Below are positions 35,754 through 44,298 of a stretch of DNA of 64,000 nt, in pieces. Source of the stretch: CADCVQ01 sp038260305 (GTDB lineage Bacteria; Actinomycetota; Thermoleophilia; Solirubrobacterales; Solirubrobacteraceae); contig JBBSNY010000001.1 of assembly GCA_038260305.1 (NCBI GenBank), positions 248,001 to 312,000 on the forward strand, read 5' to 3'. The position numbers were made by a program, and so were the translations under genes. The notes beneath the pieces were generated by a model, which ran no database searches, was not told the origin of the DNA, and saw only the letters and a program-made list of their open reading frames with translations. Positions within the stretch are counted from its first letter, which is position 1. The number at the start of each line of letters is the position of its first letter.

Positions 35754-37022
35754 TCAGTCGAACAGGCGCTGCATCCGCAGCAGGATCCGCGGATCGCCCC
35801 ACGGGCGCAGCTTGCCGCGCGCGACGAGCGACGGCGGCGCGGCGCGCTTGGAGACGAGCTCGGCGAAGTCGTCGAAGCGCATCCGCATGCGCACGGTGGG
35901 CTTCGGCAGGCGACCCTGGACGGCGACCTTGTGCGTGCCCTCGAGCTGCAGGTACCACGGGTCGGCGTCGCGGAAGTCCCACTGGATCGTCGTGCCGTGT
36001 GGCACCTCGGTACCGCGCGCCGTGCGCGCCATGAGGTCCATGAGGGTCCGCACGGTCGGCTCGTCGCGCGGGATCGGCCCGTTGCGCTCGCCGAGGAAGC
36101 CGGCTCGCAGCAGCGTCAGCGCCTGCACGCCGCGCTCGCGCGGAGTGACGTCCATCGGAAACGGGAAGTGGGCGATGTCGTCGAGCGGGATGCCGATCGC
36201 GCGCAGCTTCGCCTCGTTGGAGATCGCGCCCTGCTCGAAGAGGTCCTCCATCGAGAAGCCGAAGCACTCCGTGTACGAGGTGTCCCAGCGCGGCGGGATC
36301 GGCACGCTCAGCACCCACGGCAGGACCTCGCGGATGACGTCGATGATCTCGTCCTCGGTGCCCTGCGGATCGGCCTTGTAGAGGTCGGCAAGCAGGCGCA
36401 CGCCGAAGGCGATGTGGCGCTGCTCGTCGATCGCGACGTTGCGGATCCCCTCGCGGAAGCCGGGCATGAGGTCGAGCGCCTCGAGCGAGCTCTCGATGAT
36501 GTGCTGGCCGGGCTGCGCGAGCGTGCCCTCGACGACGACGTGGTAGAGCGCCACCGCCGCGGCGAGCTTTCGCGGCGAGCGGTCGCGGCGCAGCTCGTCC
36601 GCCATCCGGTCGAGGCGCCCGAAGAGCTTGCGATGACCCCACGACAGCTCGCCCGCGGTGCCGCGCAGGCCGCCGGCGAGGCTGCCGTCGCCGACGCCGA
36701 CGACCTCGTGCAGGAAGCGATGGAAGAAGACCGCGTGGCGTGCCTCGTCGACCTGCTGCGTCGCGAGGAAGTACTTCTGCTCCTCCAGCGGAGCCGCGTC
36801 GATGTACGGCGACAGGTTGTCGGCGACCGAGTCCTCGCCGTGGAAGAACAGCGAGTACAGCCACAGCGCGCCGGTGCGCTGCTGCGGGGTGAACTCGTGC
36901 AGCCAGTGCTGGCGATCCTGCGCGAAGTCGATCTCGGTCGCGGCCCAGTTGCCGCGCTCCCAGCGCGCGTAGAGGTCGGCGTAGTCGATCTGCTGCGTCG
37001 CGGCGGGGATGGTGACGGCCAT
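35754..37022 (-). CDS. Ferritin-like R2/R2lox-type di-iron protein fused to an SCP2-like domain
   Basis: A 422-residue protein. Residues 1-300 form a ribonucleotide-reductase-R2-like four-helix di-metal protein with all six ligands: E63 (FHGEDSV), E93 and H96 (VDEARHAVF), E165 (VVVEGTL), E200 and H203 (IDEQRHIAF). Residues from about 330 form an SCP2 sterol-carrier-like domain (DPWYLQLEGTHKVAVQGRLPKPTVRMRMRFDDFAELV ... GDPRILLRMQRLF). No class I R1 gene lies nearby. The fusion fits R2lox-type oxidases acting on a lipid rather than a true RNR small subunit. Start ATG at 37022 with CGGAG nine nt upstream. Confidence 0.82.
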   Translation of the reverse strand: MAVTIPAATQQIDYADLYARWERGNWAATEIDFAQDRQHWLHEFTPQQRTGALWLYSLFFHGEDSVADNLSPYIDAAPLEEQKYFLATQQVDEARHAVFFHRFLHEVVGVGDGSLAGGLRGTAGELSWGHRKLFGRLDRMADELRRDRSPRKLAAAVALYHVVVEGTLAQPGQHIIESSLEALDLMPGFREGIRNVAIDEQRHIAFGVRLLADLYKADPQGTEDEIIDVIREVLPWVLSVPIPPRWDTSYTECFGFSMEDLFEQGAISNEAKLRAIGIPLDDIAHFPFPMDVTPRERGVQALTLLRAGFLGERNGPIPRDEPTVRTLMDLMARTARGTEVPHGTTIQWDFRDADPWYLQLEGTHKVAVQGRLPKPTVRMRMRFDDFAELVSKRAAPPSLVARGKLRPWGDPRILLRMQRLFD

Positions 37023-37213
37023 GGGCTCCGGGTTCGGATGTGGGACGGACCTGGCGCTCTGGCCGGGACGGTAGCGAACGACGGCCGGCGGCGACGCTCG
37101 TGCCGCGAGATCGTCTCGCTGTCTTCGCGGCACGCCCACATCCGCCCGCTGGCAAGCACCCTCCCCGCCCGGTGCGCGATGATCGTCGGGTGGCCCGTCG
37201 CGCTCGTACGTCG

Positions 37214-38455
37214 ATGAAGCGATTCAGCCAGCTCGTCGAGTATCTGCGCACGAGCCTCTGGGTGATCCCGGCGATCGGCGCCGCTCTCGCAGTCGCGACG
37301 GGCTTCGGGACCGTCGCGCTGGATCACGCCACCGTGGACGAGTACGGCTTCACCGGCAACGCCGATGCGGCGCGCAGCGTCCTCTCGACGATCGCCACGG
37401 CGATGATCACATTCACCGGCCTGGTGTTCAGCATCACGATCGTCGCCTTGCAGCTCGCCAGCGGGCAGTTCTCGCCACGCGTCATGCGCACCTTCCTGCG
37501 CGACAACGCCAGCAAGGTCGCGCTCGCGACGTTCGTGGCGACCTTCAGCTACGCGTTCACCGTTCTGCGCGCGACGCGCGCCGACGACGTGCCGGGGATC
37601 TCGGTGAACCTCGCCATCATCCTGGTCTTCGTCAGCGTCGCGGTGTTCGTCCACTACATCAACCACACCGCCCACTCGATCCGCGCGTCGGCGATCATCG
37701 CCGCCGTCGCCGAGGAGACGCGCGCCAGCATCGAGCGCCTGCATCCCGCCGAGGCTTCGACACCCCCGCAGATGCCGGACGTCGGCAATGACGGCGTGGT
37801 GGTCGCCAACGCCGACGGACCCGGCGTCGTGACGAACGTCAACAGCAGCCTGATCGTTGCCCGCGCGGCAACGTCCGGGGCAGTCGTCGTCATGCGGGTC
37901 GGCGTCGGCGACTTCGTTGCCTCGGGCGCGCCGCTGCTCGAGCTTCACGGCGCCGAACCCGAAGCGTGCCGAATCGCCGACTGCATCCTGCTCGGGCGTG
38001 AGCGCACGATGCAGCAGGACGCGGCGTTCGGACTGCGTCAGCTTGTCGACCTGGCCGTCAAGGCCCTCTCGCCCGGCATCAACGACCCGACCACGGCGGT
38101 CCAGGCGATCGACCAGATCCACGACATCCTGCGCCGCCTCGCCGGCCGGCCGACGCCCTGCGGTCGCTTCGCAGACGATGACGGGGTCGTGCGGCTTGTC
38201 CTCCCGAGCATGCAATGGGACGACTTCGTCGCGCTGGCGATCGACGAGATCCGAATCTACGGGGCCGACAGCCTGCAGGTCCTGCGGCGCCTGCGCAGCA
38301 TGCTCGAGGACCTCTTGACGGTCGCCGGCGAACAACGCCGCAGCGCGCTGCGCGAGCAGCTGCGACTGCTCTCGGCCGCCGCCGAGCGCGAGTTTCCCGA
38401 CGCGCGCGATCGCCGCGCCGCCGGGCTCGGCGACACGCCGGGGACGGGCACCTGA
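37214..38455 (+). CDS. DUF2254 family membrane protein
   Basis: A 413-residue protein with four transmembrane helices in the first 150 residues (WVIPAIGAALAVATGFG; ATAMITFTGLVFSITIVALQLASGQFSPRVMRTFLRDN, the family's hallmark) and a soluble C-terminal part with DLAVKALSPGINDPTTAVQAIDQIHDILRRLA. Function of the family is not established. ATG at 37214 is chosen; an in-frame GTG at 37190 would add eight residues. Divergent from the R2/SCP2 gene. Confidence 0.85.
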   Translation: MKRFSQLVEYLRTSLWVIPAIGAALAVATGFGTVALDHATVDEYGFTGNADAARSVLSTIATAMITFTGLVFSITIVALQLASGQFSPRVMRTFLRDNASKVALATFVATFSYAFTVLRATRADDVPGISVNLAIILVFVSVAVFVHYINHTAHSIRASAIIAAVAEETRASIERLHPAEASTPPQMPDVGNDGVVVANADGPGVVTNVNSSLIVARAATSGAVVVMRVGVGDFVASGAPLLELHGAEPEACRIADCILLGRERTMQQDAAFGLRQLVDLAVKALSPGINDPTTAVQAIDQIHDILRRLAGRPTPCGRFADDDGVVRLVLPSMQWDDFVALAIDEIRIYGADSLQVLRRLRSMLEDLLTVAGEQRRSALREQLRLLSAAAEREFPDARDRRAAGLGDTPGTGT

Positions 38456-38458
38456 CGA

Positions 38459-38496
38459 GGGGCCGACCGGCGCTGGCAAGGCGGCGCCGTGGCCCC
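38459..38496. terminator. Two-step GC hairpin between convergent genes
   Basis: GGGGCC and GGCCCC as outer arms and CGGCGC and GCGCCG as inner arms, in the gap between the convergent DUF2254 and glyS genes. It could end transcription from both sides; no T run follows. Confidence 0.45.
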
Positions 38497-38502
38497 GACG
38501 GC

Positions 38503-39867
38503 CTACGGCTTCGGCGAGCGCCAGTCGCAAGCCAGCCGCTGCGCCAGCTCGTCCGCCAGGCTGTCAATGGGCAGGCGTTCCTGCTCGAGCGTGTCGCGGT
38601 CGCGGATCGTGACCGTGCGGTCGTCGAGCGTCTGGTGGTCGACGGTGACGCAGTACGGCGTGCCGATCTCGTCCTGGCGGCGGTAGCGCTTGCCGATCGA
38701 GCCGCCCTCGTCGTACTCGGTCTGCATCCGGCCGCGTAGCGCCGTGACGATCTCACGCGCGATCTCCGGCTGGCCGTCCTTGCGCACGAGCGGCAGCACG
38801 GCGACCTTTACCGGCGCCAGGCGCGGGTGGAGCTTCAGCACCGTGCGCAGCTCACCGCCGAGCTCGTCCTCGTCGTAGGCGTCGACGAGAAATGCGAGCG
38901 TCGCGCGGTCCGCGCCGGCAGCCGGCTCGATGACGTGTGGGACGTAGCGCTCCTTGGTCTGCGGGTCGAAGTACTCGAGCTTCTCGCCGGAGTGGGTCGC
39001 ATGTGCAGTGAGGTCGAAGTTGCCGCGATCGGCAATCCCCTCGAGCTCAGACCAGCCGATCGGAAACAGGTACTCGACGTCCGCGGTGGCGGTCGAGTAG
39101 TGGGCGAGCTCCTCGGTCTCGTGCTCGCGCAGGCGCAGGTGGTCGGCGCGCAGGCCAAGCTCGACGTACCAATCGAAGCGCGCCTGCTTCCAGTGCTCGT
39201 ACCACGTGGCGGACTCGTCGGGCGGGACGAAGAACTCCATCTCCATCTGCTCGAACTCGCGCGTGCGGAAGATGAAGTTGCCGGGCGTGATCTCGTTGCG
39301 AAACGACTTGCCGATCTGCGCGATCCCGAACGGCGGCTTCTTGCGCGCGAACAGCATGACGTTCTTGAAGTTGATGAAGATGCCCTGCGCCGTCTCGGGT
39401 CGCAGGTAGGCGACCGACGCGGTCTCCTCGACGGGCCCGACGAACGTCTTGAACATGAGGTTGAAGTCGCGCGCCTCGGTCAGGTCGTGGGTGCGAACCT
39501 CGCTCTTGGGGAGGCTCGCCTTCGCCGGGCACAGCTCGTCGCGGTCGACGTGATCGGCGCGGAAGCGCTGCTTGCAGTTGCGACAGTCGACCATCGGGTC
39601 GCTGAAGCCGGCGAGATGGCCGGACGCCTCCCAGACCTTCGGGTGCTGGAGGATCGCCGAATCCAGCGCGACGATGTCGTCGCGCTCCTGGAGCATCGCG
39701 CGCCACCACTCGGCCTTGACGTTGGACTTCAGCAGGACGCCGTAGTGGCCGTAGTCGTACGTCGAGCCGAGGCCCCCGTAGATCTCCGACGAGGCGAAGA
39801 TGAACCCCCGCCGTTTGCAGAGGGCGACGATCTTGTCCATGGTGGCGAGGTCGGGCATCCGCGCCAT
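38503..39867 (-). CDS. glyS: Glycyl-tRNA synthetase (alpha2 type)
   Basis: A 454-residue class II synthetase of the homodimeric type. Motif 1 region IFASSEIYGGLGSTYDYGHYG, zinc site DPMVDCRNCKQRF, motif 2 FRNEITPGNFIFRTREFEQMEMEFF, motif 3 near AGADRATLAFLVDAYDED, and the C-terminal anticodon domain LAPVKVAVLPLVRKDG. The start is ATG at 39867 or 39855 (PDLATMDKIV). It is divergent from the FmdB-like gene with only 20 bp between starts, so promoters overlap. Confidence 0.95.
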   Translation of the reverse strand: MARMPDLATMDKIVALCKRRGFIFASSEIYGGLGSTYDYGHYGVLLKSNVKAEWWRAMLQERDDIVALDSAILQHPKVWEASGHLAGFSDPMVDCRNCKQRFRADHVDRDELCPAKASLPKSEVRTHDLTEARDFNLMFKTFVGPVEETASVAYLRPETAQGIFINFKNVMLFARKKPPFGIAQIGKSFRNEITPGNFIFRTREFEQMEMEFFVPPDESATWYEHWKQARFDWYVELGLRADHLRLREHETEELAHYSTATADVEYLFPIGWSELEGIADRGNFDLTAHATHSGEKLEYFDPQTKERYVPHVIEPAAGADRATLAFLVDAYDEDELGGELRTVLKLHPRLAPVKVAVLPLVRKDGQPEIAREIVTALRGRMQTEYDEGGSIGKRYRRQDEIGTPYCVTVDHQTLDDRTVTIRDRDTLEQERLPIDSLADELAQRLACDWRSPKP

Positions 39868-39887
39868 GGTAGATACGATGGGCCCGA

Positions 39888-40307
39888 GTGCCCTTCTACG
39901 AGTACAGGCGGCCCGACGGAACCGTCCTCGAGGTCATGCAGAAGATGACCGACCCGCCGATGACGGAGGACCCCGAGACCGGCGTCCCGTTGGAGCGGAT
40001 CTTTCATCCGATCGCGGTCCACTTCAAGGGCAAGGGCTTCTACAACACCGACTACGGTACGAAGAAGCGCCAGCGCGAGAACGCGAAGTCCGAGGAGGGC
40101 AAGAAGGCCGACGCCAAGGACACCAAGGACTCCAAGGCCTCCGGCGATTCGACGTCCGGCAACGACTCGAGCTCCGCCGGCGACTCGTCCTCCAGCTCCT
40201 CGTCCTCGTCGTCGTCGGAGTCCGTCTCGAAGGCCGAGCCCGCGAAGTCGTCGTCGTCGGACGGCGGCTCGTCCTCGTCGTCCTCCCCCTCGAAGTCCTC
40301 GGACTGA
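39888..40307 (+). CDS. FmdB-like protein lacking zinc-ribbon cysteines, poly-Ser tail
   Basis: A 139-residue protein whose first 50 residues follow the FmdB zinc-ribbon pattern: PFYEYRRPDGTVLEVMQKMTDPPMTEDPETGVPLERIF. The normal pattern has CxxC pairs in YEYRCxxCG and ECPxCG; here every cysteine is replaced (R/D/E/T), so no zinc ribbon can form. After residue 60 a charged Lys/Glu stretch is followed by a serine-rich, acidic tail of about 60 residues. Start GTG at 39888, 8 nt after TACGAT. A role in translation or DNA binding is only a guess. Confidence 0.75.
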   Translation: MPFYEYRRPDGTVLEVMQKMTDPPMTEDPETGVPLERIFHPIAVHFKGKGFYNTDYGTKKRQRENAKSEEGKKADAKDTKDSKASGDSTSGNDSSSAGDSSSSSSSSSSSESVSKAEPAKSSSSDGGSSSSSSPSKSSD

Positions 40308-40311
40308 GCGA

Positions 40312-41436
40312 TCAGCCCTTCAGGAAGCGGCTCACGAGCCGCTGCCTGAGGCTGTCGGGCACCTGACCGGACTCGGTCCCGAGCACGTCGGTGTGCGGGC
40401 TGCCCGCCACCGTCAGCGAGGCGAACAGCCCGAGCAGCGTCGGCCCGCTCATGTCCGAGCGCAGCGACTTCGGCGCGGCCCACGAGATCAGCGGCAGCCG
40501 GATGAACGCGAACGGCGACAAGAGGCGCGACTTCATCGAGCTGATGACCTTCTGCTGGCGGTGCGCGCGCGTGAGGTCGTCCTCGTGCTTGTTGCAGTCG
40601 TTGTGGCGCGTACGTGCCAGGGCGAGGGCCTGCTTGCCGTTGATGTGCGACTTGCCCGCGCGCAGGCGCAGCGTGAAGCCGCCGTTCTTGAAGCCGCCGT
40701 TGATGCGCGAGACGACACAGCCGCCCTTGTAGGTGACGCCGCCCATCGCGTCGATGAGGTCGGGGAAGTCGTCGAAGCTGACGACGACGACGTGGTTGAC
40801 GTTGACACCCGTGTACTGCTCGACGGTCTGGATCGCGAGCGCGGCACCGCCGTAGGCGAACGCCGCGTTGATCTTCGAACGCCCGTGGCCGGGGATGTCG
40901 ACGACGGTGTCGCGCGCGATCGACAGCCGGCTGTTCGCGCCGCCGCCGACGCGCATCAGCATGATCGAGTCCGAGCGGCCACCCGTCGTCTGCGCGCCGG
41001 GCTCCTTGGTGCCCTTGACGCGCTGGTCGGAGCCGAGCACGAGCACGTTGTTGGCCGACCACAGCGGGTAGCCGCCGCCGCCGAGGCGGGCGTTGGCGTC
41101 ATCGCCGATCGATCCCTGCTGGATCTGCGCGCTGATGAGGAAGACGACGACCGAGATCGCGATCCAGGTCGCGATCGCGCCGAGGACCCAGCGCGCGATC
41201 CGACCGCCCGACCAGCCGCGCCGCGGACCGCGAGCTCGACCACGCCGTCGTCCGCGGCCGGGTTCGCCAGGCCCGTCACCCGGCCCGCCCGCCCCGCCTG
41301 GATCGGTCCGCTCGCCCTCCCCACGCAGCTGCGCGAGCTCCTCGCGATCGCCGCTGGAGCGCTTGCCGAAGAGGGGCTTGCGTGAGCGGTAGACGCGGTA
41401 CTCGCGTGCGCCCTCGGGGTCCGTGGGTGCGGGCAT
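40312..41436 (-). CDS. LytR-CpsA-Psr (LCP) family phosphotransferase
   Basis: A 374-residue cell-wall enzyme that attaches glycopolymers from lipid carriers to peptidoglycan. A long basic, Gly/Pro-rich cytoplasmic N-terminus precedes one transmembrane helix (about 80-102), then the LCP domain: VLVLGSDQRVK, GGRSDSIMLMRV, SIARDTVVDIPGHGRSKINAAFAYGG, FPDLIDAMGGVTY and ALALARTRHND. The catalytic Asp and the Arg residues that hold the pyrophosphate are present. Start ATG at 41436; a longer frame exists without support. Divergent from the ROK kinase gene, 23 bp apart. Confidence 0.92.
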   Translation of the reverse strand: MPAPTDPEGAREYRVYRSRKPLFGKRSSGDREELAQLRGEGERTDPGGAGGPGDGPGEPGRGRRRGRARGPRRGWSGGRIARWVLGAIATWIAISVVVFLISAQIQQGSIGDDANARLGGGGYPLWSANNVLVLGSDQRVKGTKEPGAQTTGGRSDSIMLMRVGGGANSRLSIARDTVVDIPGHGRSKINAAFAYGGAALAIQTVEQYTGVNVNHVVVVSFDDFPDLIDAMGGVTYKGGCVVSRINGGFKNGGFTLRLRAGKSHINGKQALALARTRHNDCNKHEDDLTRAHRQQKVISSMKSRLLSPFAFIRLPLISWAAPKSLRSDMSGPTLLGLFASLTVAGSPHTDVLGTESGQVPDSLRQRLVSRFLKG

Positions 41437-41459
41437 GCAGCCGTGTATGGTGGCCCATC

Positions 41460-42434
41460 GTGTCGACCGGCTGCGTGATCGGGGTCGACCTCGGTGGCAC
41501 GAAGCTCTTGGCCGGCGCGGTCGATCCGGCACTGAACGTCCACCATCGGGCGACCCGATCGTCGCGCGCGAGCGACCAGGCGGGCGTTCTCGACACGGTC
41601 GTCGCCGCCGTCGCCGAGGTCCGCGATGCGATCGAGGCGGCGTCTGGAACGGTGTCGGCGGTCGGCATCGGGATCCCGTGTCTCATCGATGCGCAACGCG
41701 GGATCGCCGTGATGGCCGTCAACCTGCCGCTCGCCGACCTGCCGTTTCGCGACATCATGGCCGAGCGCCTCGGCCTGCCCGTCTTCGTCGACAACGACGC
41801 CAACGGCGCGATGCTCGCCGAGTGGCGCTTCGGCGCGGCGGCCGGCGCGAGCGACGCCGCGCTGCTGACGCTCGGGACCGGGATCGGCGGTGGTCTCGTC
41901 GTCGGCGGCGCGCTGCAGCGCGGCAGCCCGGGCGCCGGCGCCGAGCTCGGGCACATGGTCGTGCAGGCCGACGGGCCGCGTTGTCAGGGCAACTGCCCGA
42001 ACCACGGCTGCCTGGAGGCGATGTGCTCGGGGACGGCGCTCGTGCGCGAGGCCGCGCGGGTCGCCCGCGAGCGACCGCGGTCGGGGCTCGGCCGGGCGCT
42101 CGCCGAGGGCCGCGAGATCACCGGCCCGCTCGTCACCGAGCTCGCCCACGACGGTGACATCGCGGCGGTCGACACGCTGGCGCTGATCGGATCGTGGTTG
42201 GGTGTGGGGATCGCGAACCTCGTGAACATGCTCAACCCCGACGTCGTCGTCATCGGCGGCGGTGTCATCGCCGCCGGCGAGCTGCTGCTGGAGCCGGCGC
42301 GCGAGGTCGTTGCGCGGCGGGCGCTGTCGCCGTCCAAGGAGCACGTGCGGATCGTCCCCGCGCGCTTCGGCGCGGAGTCGGGGATGCTCGGCGCCGCGGC
42401 GCTCGCGCTCGACGGGATCGGGGCGGTCGCATGA
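41460..42434 (+). CDS. ROK family sugar kinase (glucokinase-like)
   Basis: A 324-residue ATP-dependent sugar kinase. N-terminal phosphate loop GVDLGGTKLLAG, catalytic Asp in FVDNDANGAMLAEW, LGTGIGGGLVVGG, and the zinc motif HMVVQADGPRCQGNCPNHGCLEAMCSG. These fit ROK glucokinases. Start GTG at 41460 lies 8 nt after TATGGT. The stop overlaps the rsmI ATG by four bases. Glucose is the likely substrate, N-acetylmannosamine or another hexose is possible. Confidence 0.92.
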   Translation: MSTGCVIGVDLGGTKLLAGAVDPALNVHHRATRSSRASDQAGVLDTVVAAVAEVRDAIEAASGTVSAVGIGIPCLIDAQRGIAVMAVNLPLADLPFRDIMAERLGLPVFVDNDANGAMLAEWRFGAAAGASDAALLTLGTGIGGGLVVGGALQRGSPGAGAELGHMVVQADGPRCQGNCPNHGCLEAMCSGTALVREAARVARERPRSGLGRALAEGREITGPLVTELAHDGDIAAVDTLALIGSWLGVGIANLVNMLNPDVVVIGGGVIAAGELLLEPAREVVARRALSPSKEHVRIVPARFGAESGMLGAAALALDGIGAVA

Positions 42435-43249
42435 GAGGCCGGCTCGTCGTCTGCCCGACGCCGATCGGCAATCTCGAGGACATCACGCTGCGCGTGCTGA
42501 GCGCGCTGCGCGACGCGACGGTCATCGCCTGCGAGGACACGCGCCGTACGCGTGTGCTGCTCGAGCGCTACGGGGTGTCGGCGAAGCTCGTCAGCTACCA
42601 CGAGCACAACGAGACTGCCCGCGCGGCGCAGCTCGTCGAGCGGATGAACGCCGGCGACGTCGTCGCGCTCGTCTCCGACGCGGGCACGCCGCTCGTGTCC
42701 GATCCCGGCTTCGTGCTCGTGCGGGGGTGCGTTGCGGCAGGGCTCGCCGTCGAGGTGCTGCCGGGGCCGAGCGCGGCGCTGAGTGCGCTCGTGGCGAGCG
42801 CGCTGCCGTCGGACACATGGCGCTTCGTCGGCTACCTACCGCGCAAGAAGGGCACGTTCGGCGAGCTGTTCCGGGCACCCGAGACGATCGTCGCGTTCGA
42901 GTCGCCCAACCGGGTTGCGGCGTCGCTCGCGGCGCTGGCGGAGATCGATGGTGAGCGGCCGGTCGTCGTCTGCCGCGAGCTGACGAAGCTGCACGAGGAG
43001 ATCGTGCGCGGCACCGCGGCCGAGCTCGCGGCGCGCTACGCCGAGGCGCCGCCGCGCGGCGAGGTCGTGCTCGTGGTCGGCGGTGCGCCCGCCGGCGAGC
43101 CCGATCTCGGCCCAGCGCTCGCTGCGCTGCGCCGGCTCGTGGAGGCGGGCGCGAAGCCGCGCCCGGCGAGCTCGGTTGTGGCGTCCCTGACGGGCGTCAA
43201 GGCGAACGCCCTGTACCGCGCGCTGATGGCCGACGGCGCGGACTCCTAG
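42431..43249 (+). CDS. rsmI: 16S rRNA (cytidine-1402-2'-O)-methyltransferase
   Basis: A 272-residue SAM-dependent tetrapyrrole-methylase-fold enzyme that modifies C1402 in the ribosomal P site. Diagnostic motifs: VVCPTPIGNLEDITLRVL, CEDTRRTRVLLERYG, SYHEHNE, ALVSDAGTPLVSDPG, EVLPGPSA and GYLPRKKG. The C-terminal helical domain (LVEAGAKPRPASSVVASLTGVKANALY) is present. Coupled to the ROK kinase by an ATGA overlap. Confidence 0.95.
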   Translation: MRGRLVVCPTPIGNLEDITLRVLSALRDATVIACEDTRRTRVLLERYGVSAKLVSYHEHNETARAAQLVERMNAGDVVALVSDAGTPLVSDPGFVLVRGCVAAGLAVEVLPGPSAALSALVASALPSDTWRFVGYLPRKKGTFGELFRAPETIVAFESPNRVAASLAALAEIDGERPVVVCRELTKLHEEIVRGTAAELAARYAEAPPRGEVVLVVGGAPAGEPDLGPALAALRRLVEAGAKPRPASSVVASLTGVKANALYRALMADGADS

Positions 43250-43272
43250 CCGCGCCCGCGCGGCGACCCCGC

Positions 43273-43278
43273 TACCGT
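43273..43278 (+). promoter_or_regulatory. TANNNT -10 hexamer (TACCGT) upstream of the GST-like gene
   Basis: TACCGT ends 7 nt before GTG 43286, which fits a leaderless transcript and decides for this start. Confidence 0.45.
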
Positions 43279-43285
43279 CCGCCGC

Positions 43286-43918
43286 GTGCCGATGATGCGC
43301 CTCTACCGCGCGAACTTCTCGACGAACGCTGAACGGGTCGCGCTGGCGCTCGGGCACAAGGGCATCGAGGTCGAGTCGCGCTACATCAGCAATGACGACC
43401 GCAGCGAAGTCGAGCGCGTGAGCGGCCAGCCGCTCGTGCCGGTGCTCATCGACGGCGACAACGTCGTCAGCGACTCGACGCGGATCATCGCCTACGTCGA
43501 CTCGCTCGTTCCCCATCACCAGCCGTTGTTTCCGGCCGACGACGGGCGCGTCGCCGAGATGATGTTCTTCATCGACTGGTTCAACCGCGTCTGGAAGCTG
43601 TTCCCGAACGGCATCGAGGCGGAGCTCGCGTCCGAGGATCCCGACCACATGGTCATCATCGGCCTGGGGCGTGAGATGGCCGCGGCGCTGGACGGCTTCG
43701 AGACGATGCTGCTCGGTCGCAAGTTCCTCATGGGCAACGAGCTCTCGGCCGTCGACTGCGCCGTGTTCCCGTTCGTGAAGTACGCCGCGCTCGAGCGCGA
43801 GCCGGCGGACAACGAGCCGTTTCACGTCATCCTCGACGAGTATCAGCAGCTGTCGGAGTACGACCACGGGCGGCTGCGCTCGTGGATCAAGCGCGTCGAC
43901 GCGCTGCCGCGCGCGTAG
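43286..43918 (+). CDS. Glutathione S-transferase family protein
   Basis: A 210-residue thioredoxin-fold plus helical protein. The N-terminal domain is MRLYRANFSTNAERVALALGHKGIEVESRYI with the cis-Pro and SNAIL-type motif in PLVPVLIDGDNVVSDSTRIIAYVD; the C-terminal helical domain holds FLMGNELSAVDCAVFPFVKYA, the family's N-capping box. Ser13 (NFSTNA) is the likely thiol-activating residue. Most actinobacteria lack glutathione, so the physiological thiol may be different. The reaction is not predictable. Confidence 0.88.
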   Translation: MPMMRLYRANFSTNAERVALALGHKGIEVESRYISNDDRSEVERVSGQPLVPVLIDGDNVVSDSTRIIAYVDSLVPHHQPLFPADDGRVAEMMFFIDWFNRVWKLFPNGIEAELASEDPDHMVIIGLGREMAAALDGFETMLLGRKFLMGNELSAVDCAVFPFVKYAALEREPADNEPFHVILDEYQQLSEYDHGRLRSWIKRVDALPRA

Positions 43919-43921
43919 TAC

Positions 43922-44242
43922 CTACCGCGCTTCCCGTTCTCCGAAGTCCCAGTCGACCGTGACGTGCGACGCGTCCGTACGCGCCCCGGCGCCGCGGTAC
44001 GTGGCGAGCGCGGCGGCGTTGTCGTGCTCGGTCGCGGTCCACATCCCGTAGCAGCCGCGCTCACGGGCGAGCGTCGCGAGGGCGTCGACGAGCGCGCCGC
44101 CGACACCGCGGCGGCGGGCGTCCTCGGCGACGCCGAGCTCGTAGAGGAACATCTCCGTGCCCTTGTCGGGATGCGTCGTCTCGACGCCGGAGACGAAGCC
44201 CAGCGGGCGGACCGCGGTGCTAGACGGTCGGCGGCGCCGCAC
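43922..44242 (-). CDS. GNAT N-acetyltransferase, N-terminally truncated
   Basis: A 106-residue protein with the C-terminal two thirds of a GNAT domain: PLGFVSGVE, MFLYELGVAEDARRRGVGGALVDALATLARERG (motif A with the acetyl-CoA pyrophosphate loop RRRGVGG) and NAAALATYRGAGA. The usual first 45-50 residues (strand 1 and helices 1-2, substrate side) are missing; the sequence upstream of GTG 44242 in all frames does not supply them before the divergent nitroreductase promoter begins. Either a remnant or a minimal acetyl-CoA-binding protein. It is closest in style to AAC(3)-I-like members. Confidence 0.65.
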   Translation of the reverse strand: MRRRRPSSTAVRPLGFVSGVETTHPDKGTEMFLYELGVAEDARRRGVGGALVDALATLARERGCYGMWTATEHDNAAALATYRGAGARTDASHVTVDWDFGEREAR

Positions 44243-44285
44243 GTGAAGGCCGTCGGGGAGCGGTGGGAGGCGGGGCCCTCGCGGG

Positions 44286-44291
44286 TACGCT
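44286..44291 (+). promoter_or_regulatory. TANNNT -10 hexamer (TACGCT) upstream of the nitroreductase
   Basis: TACGCT ends 7 nt before ATG 44299. Decides that ATG as start over an upstream GTG. Confidence 0.45.
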
Positions 44292-44298
44292 GGGGCGC

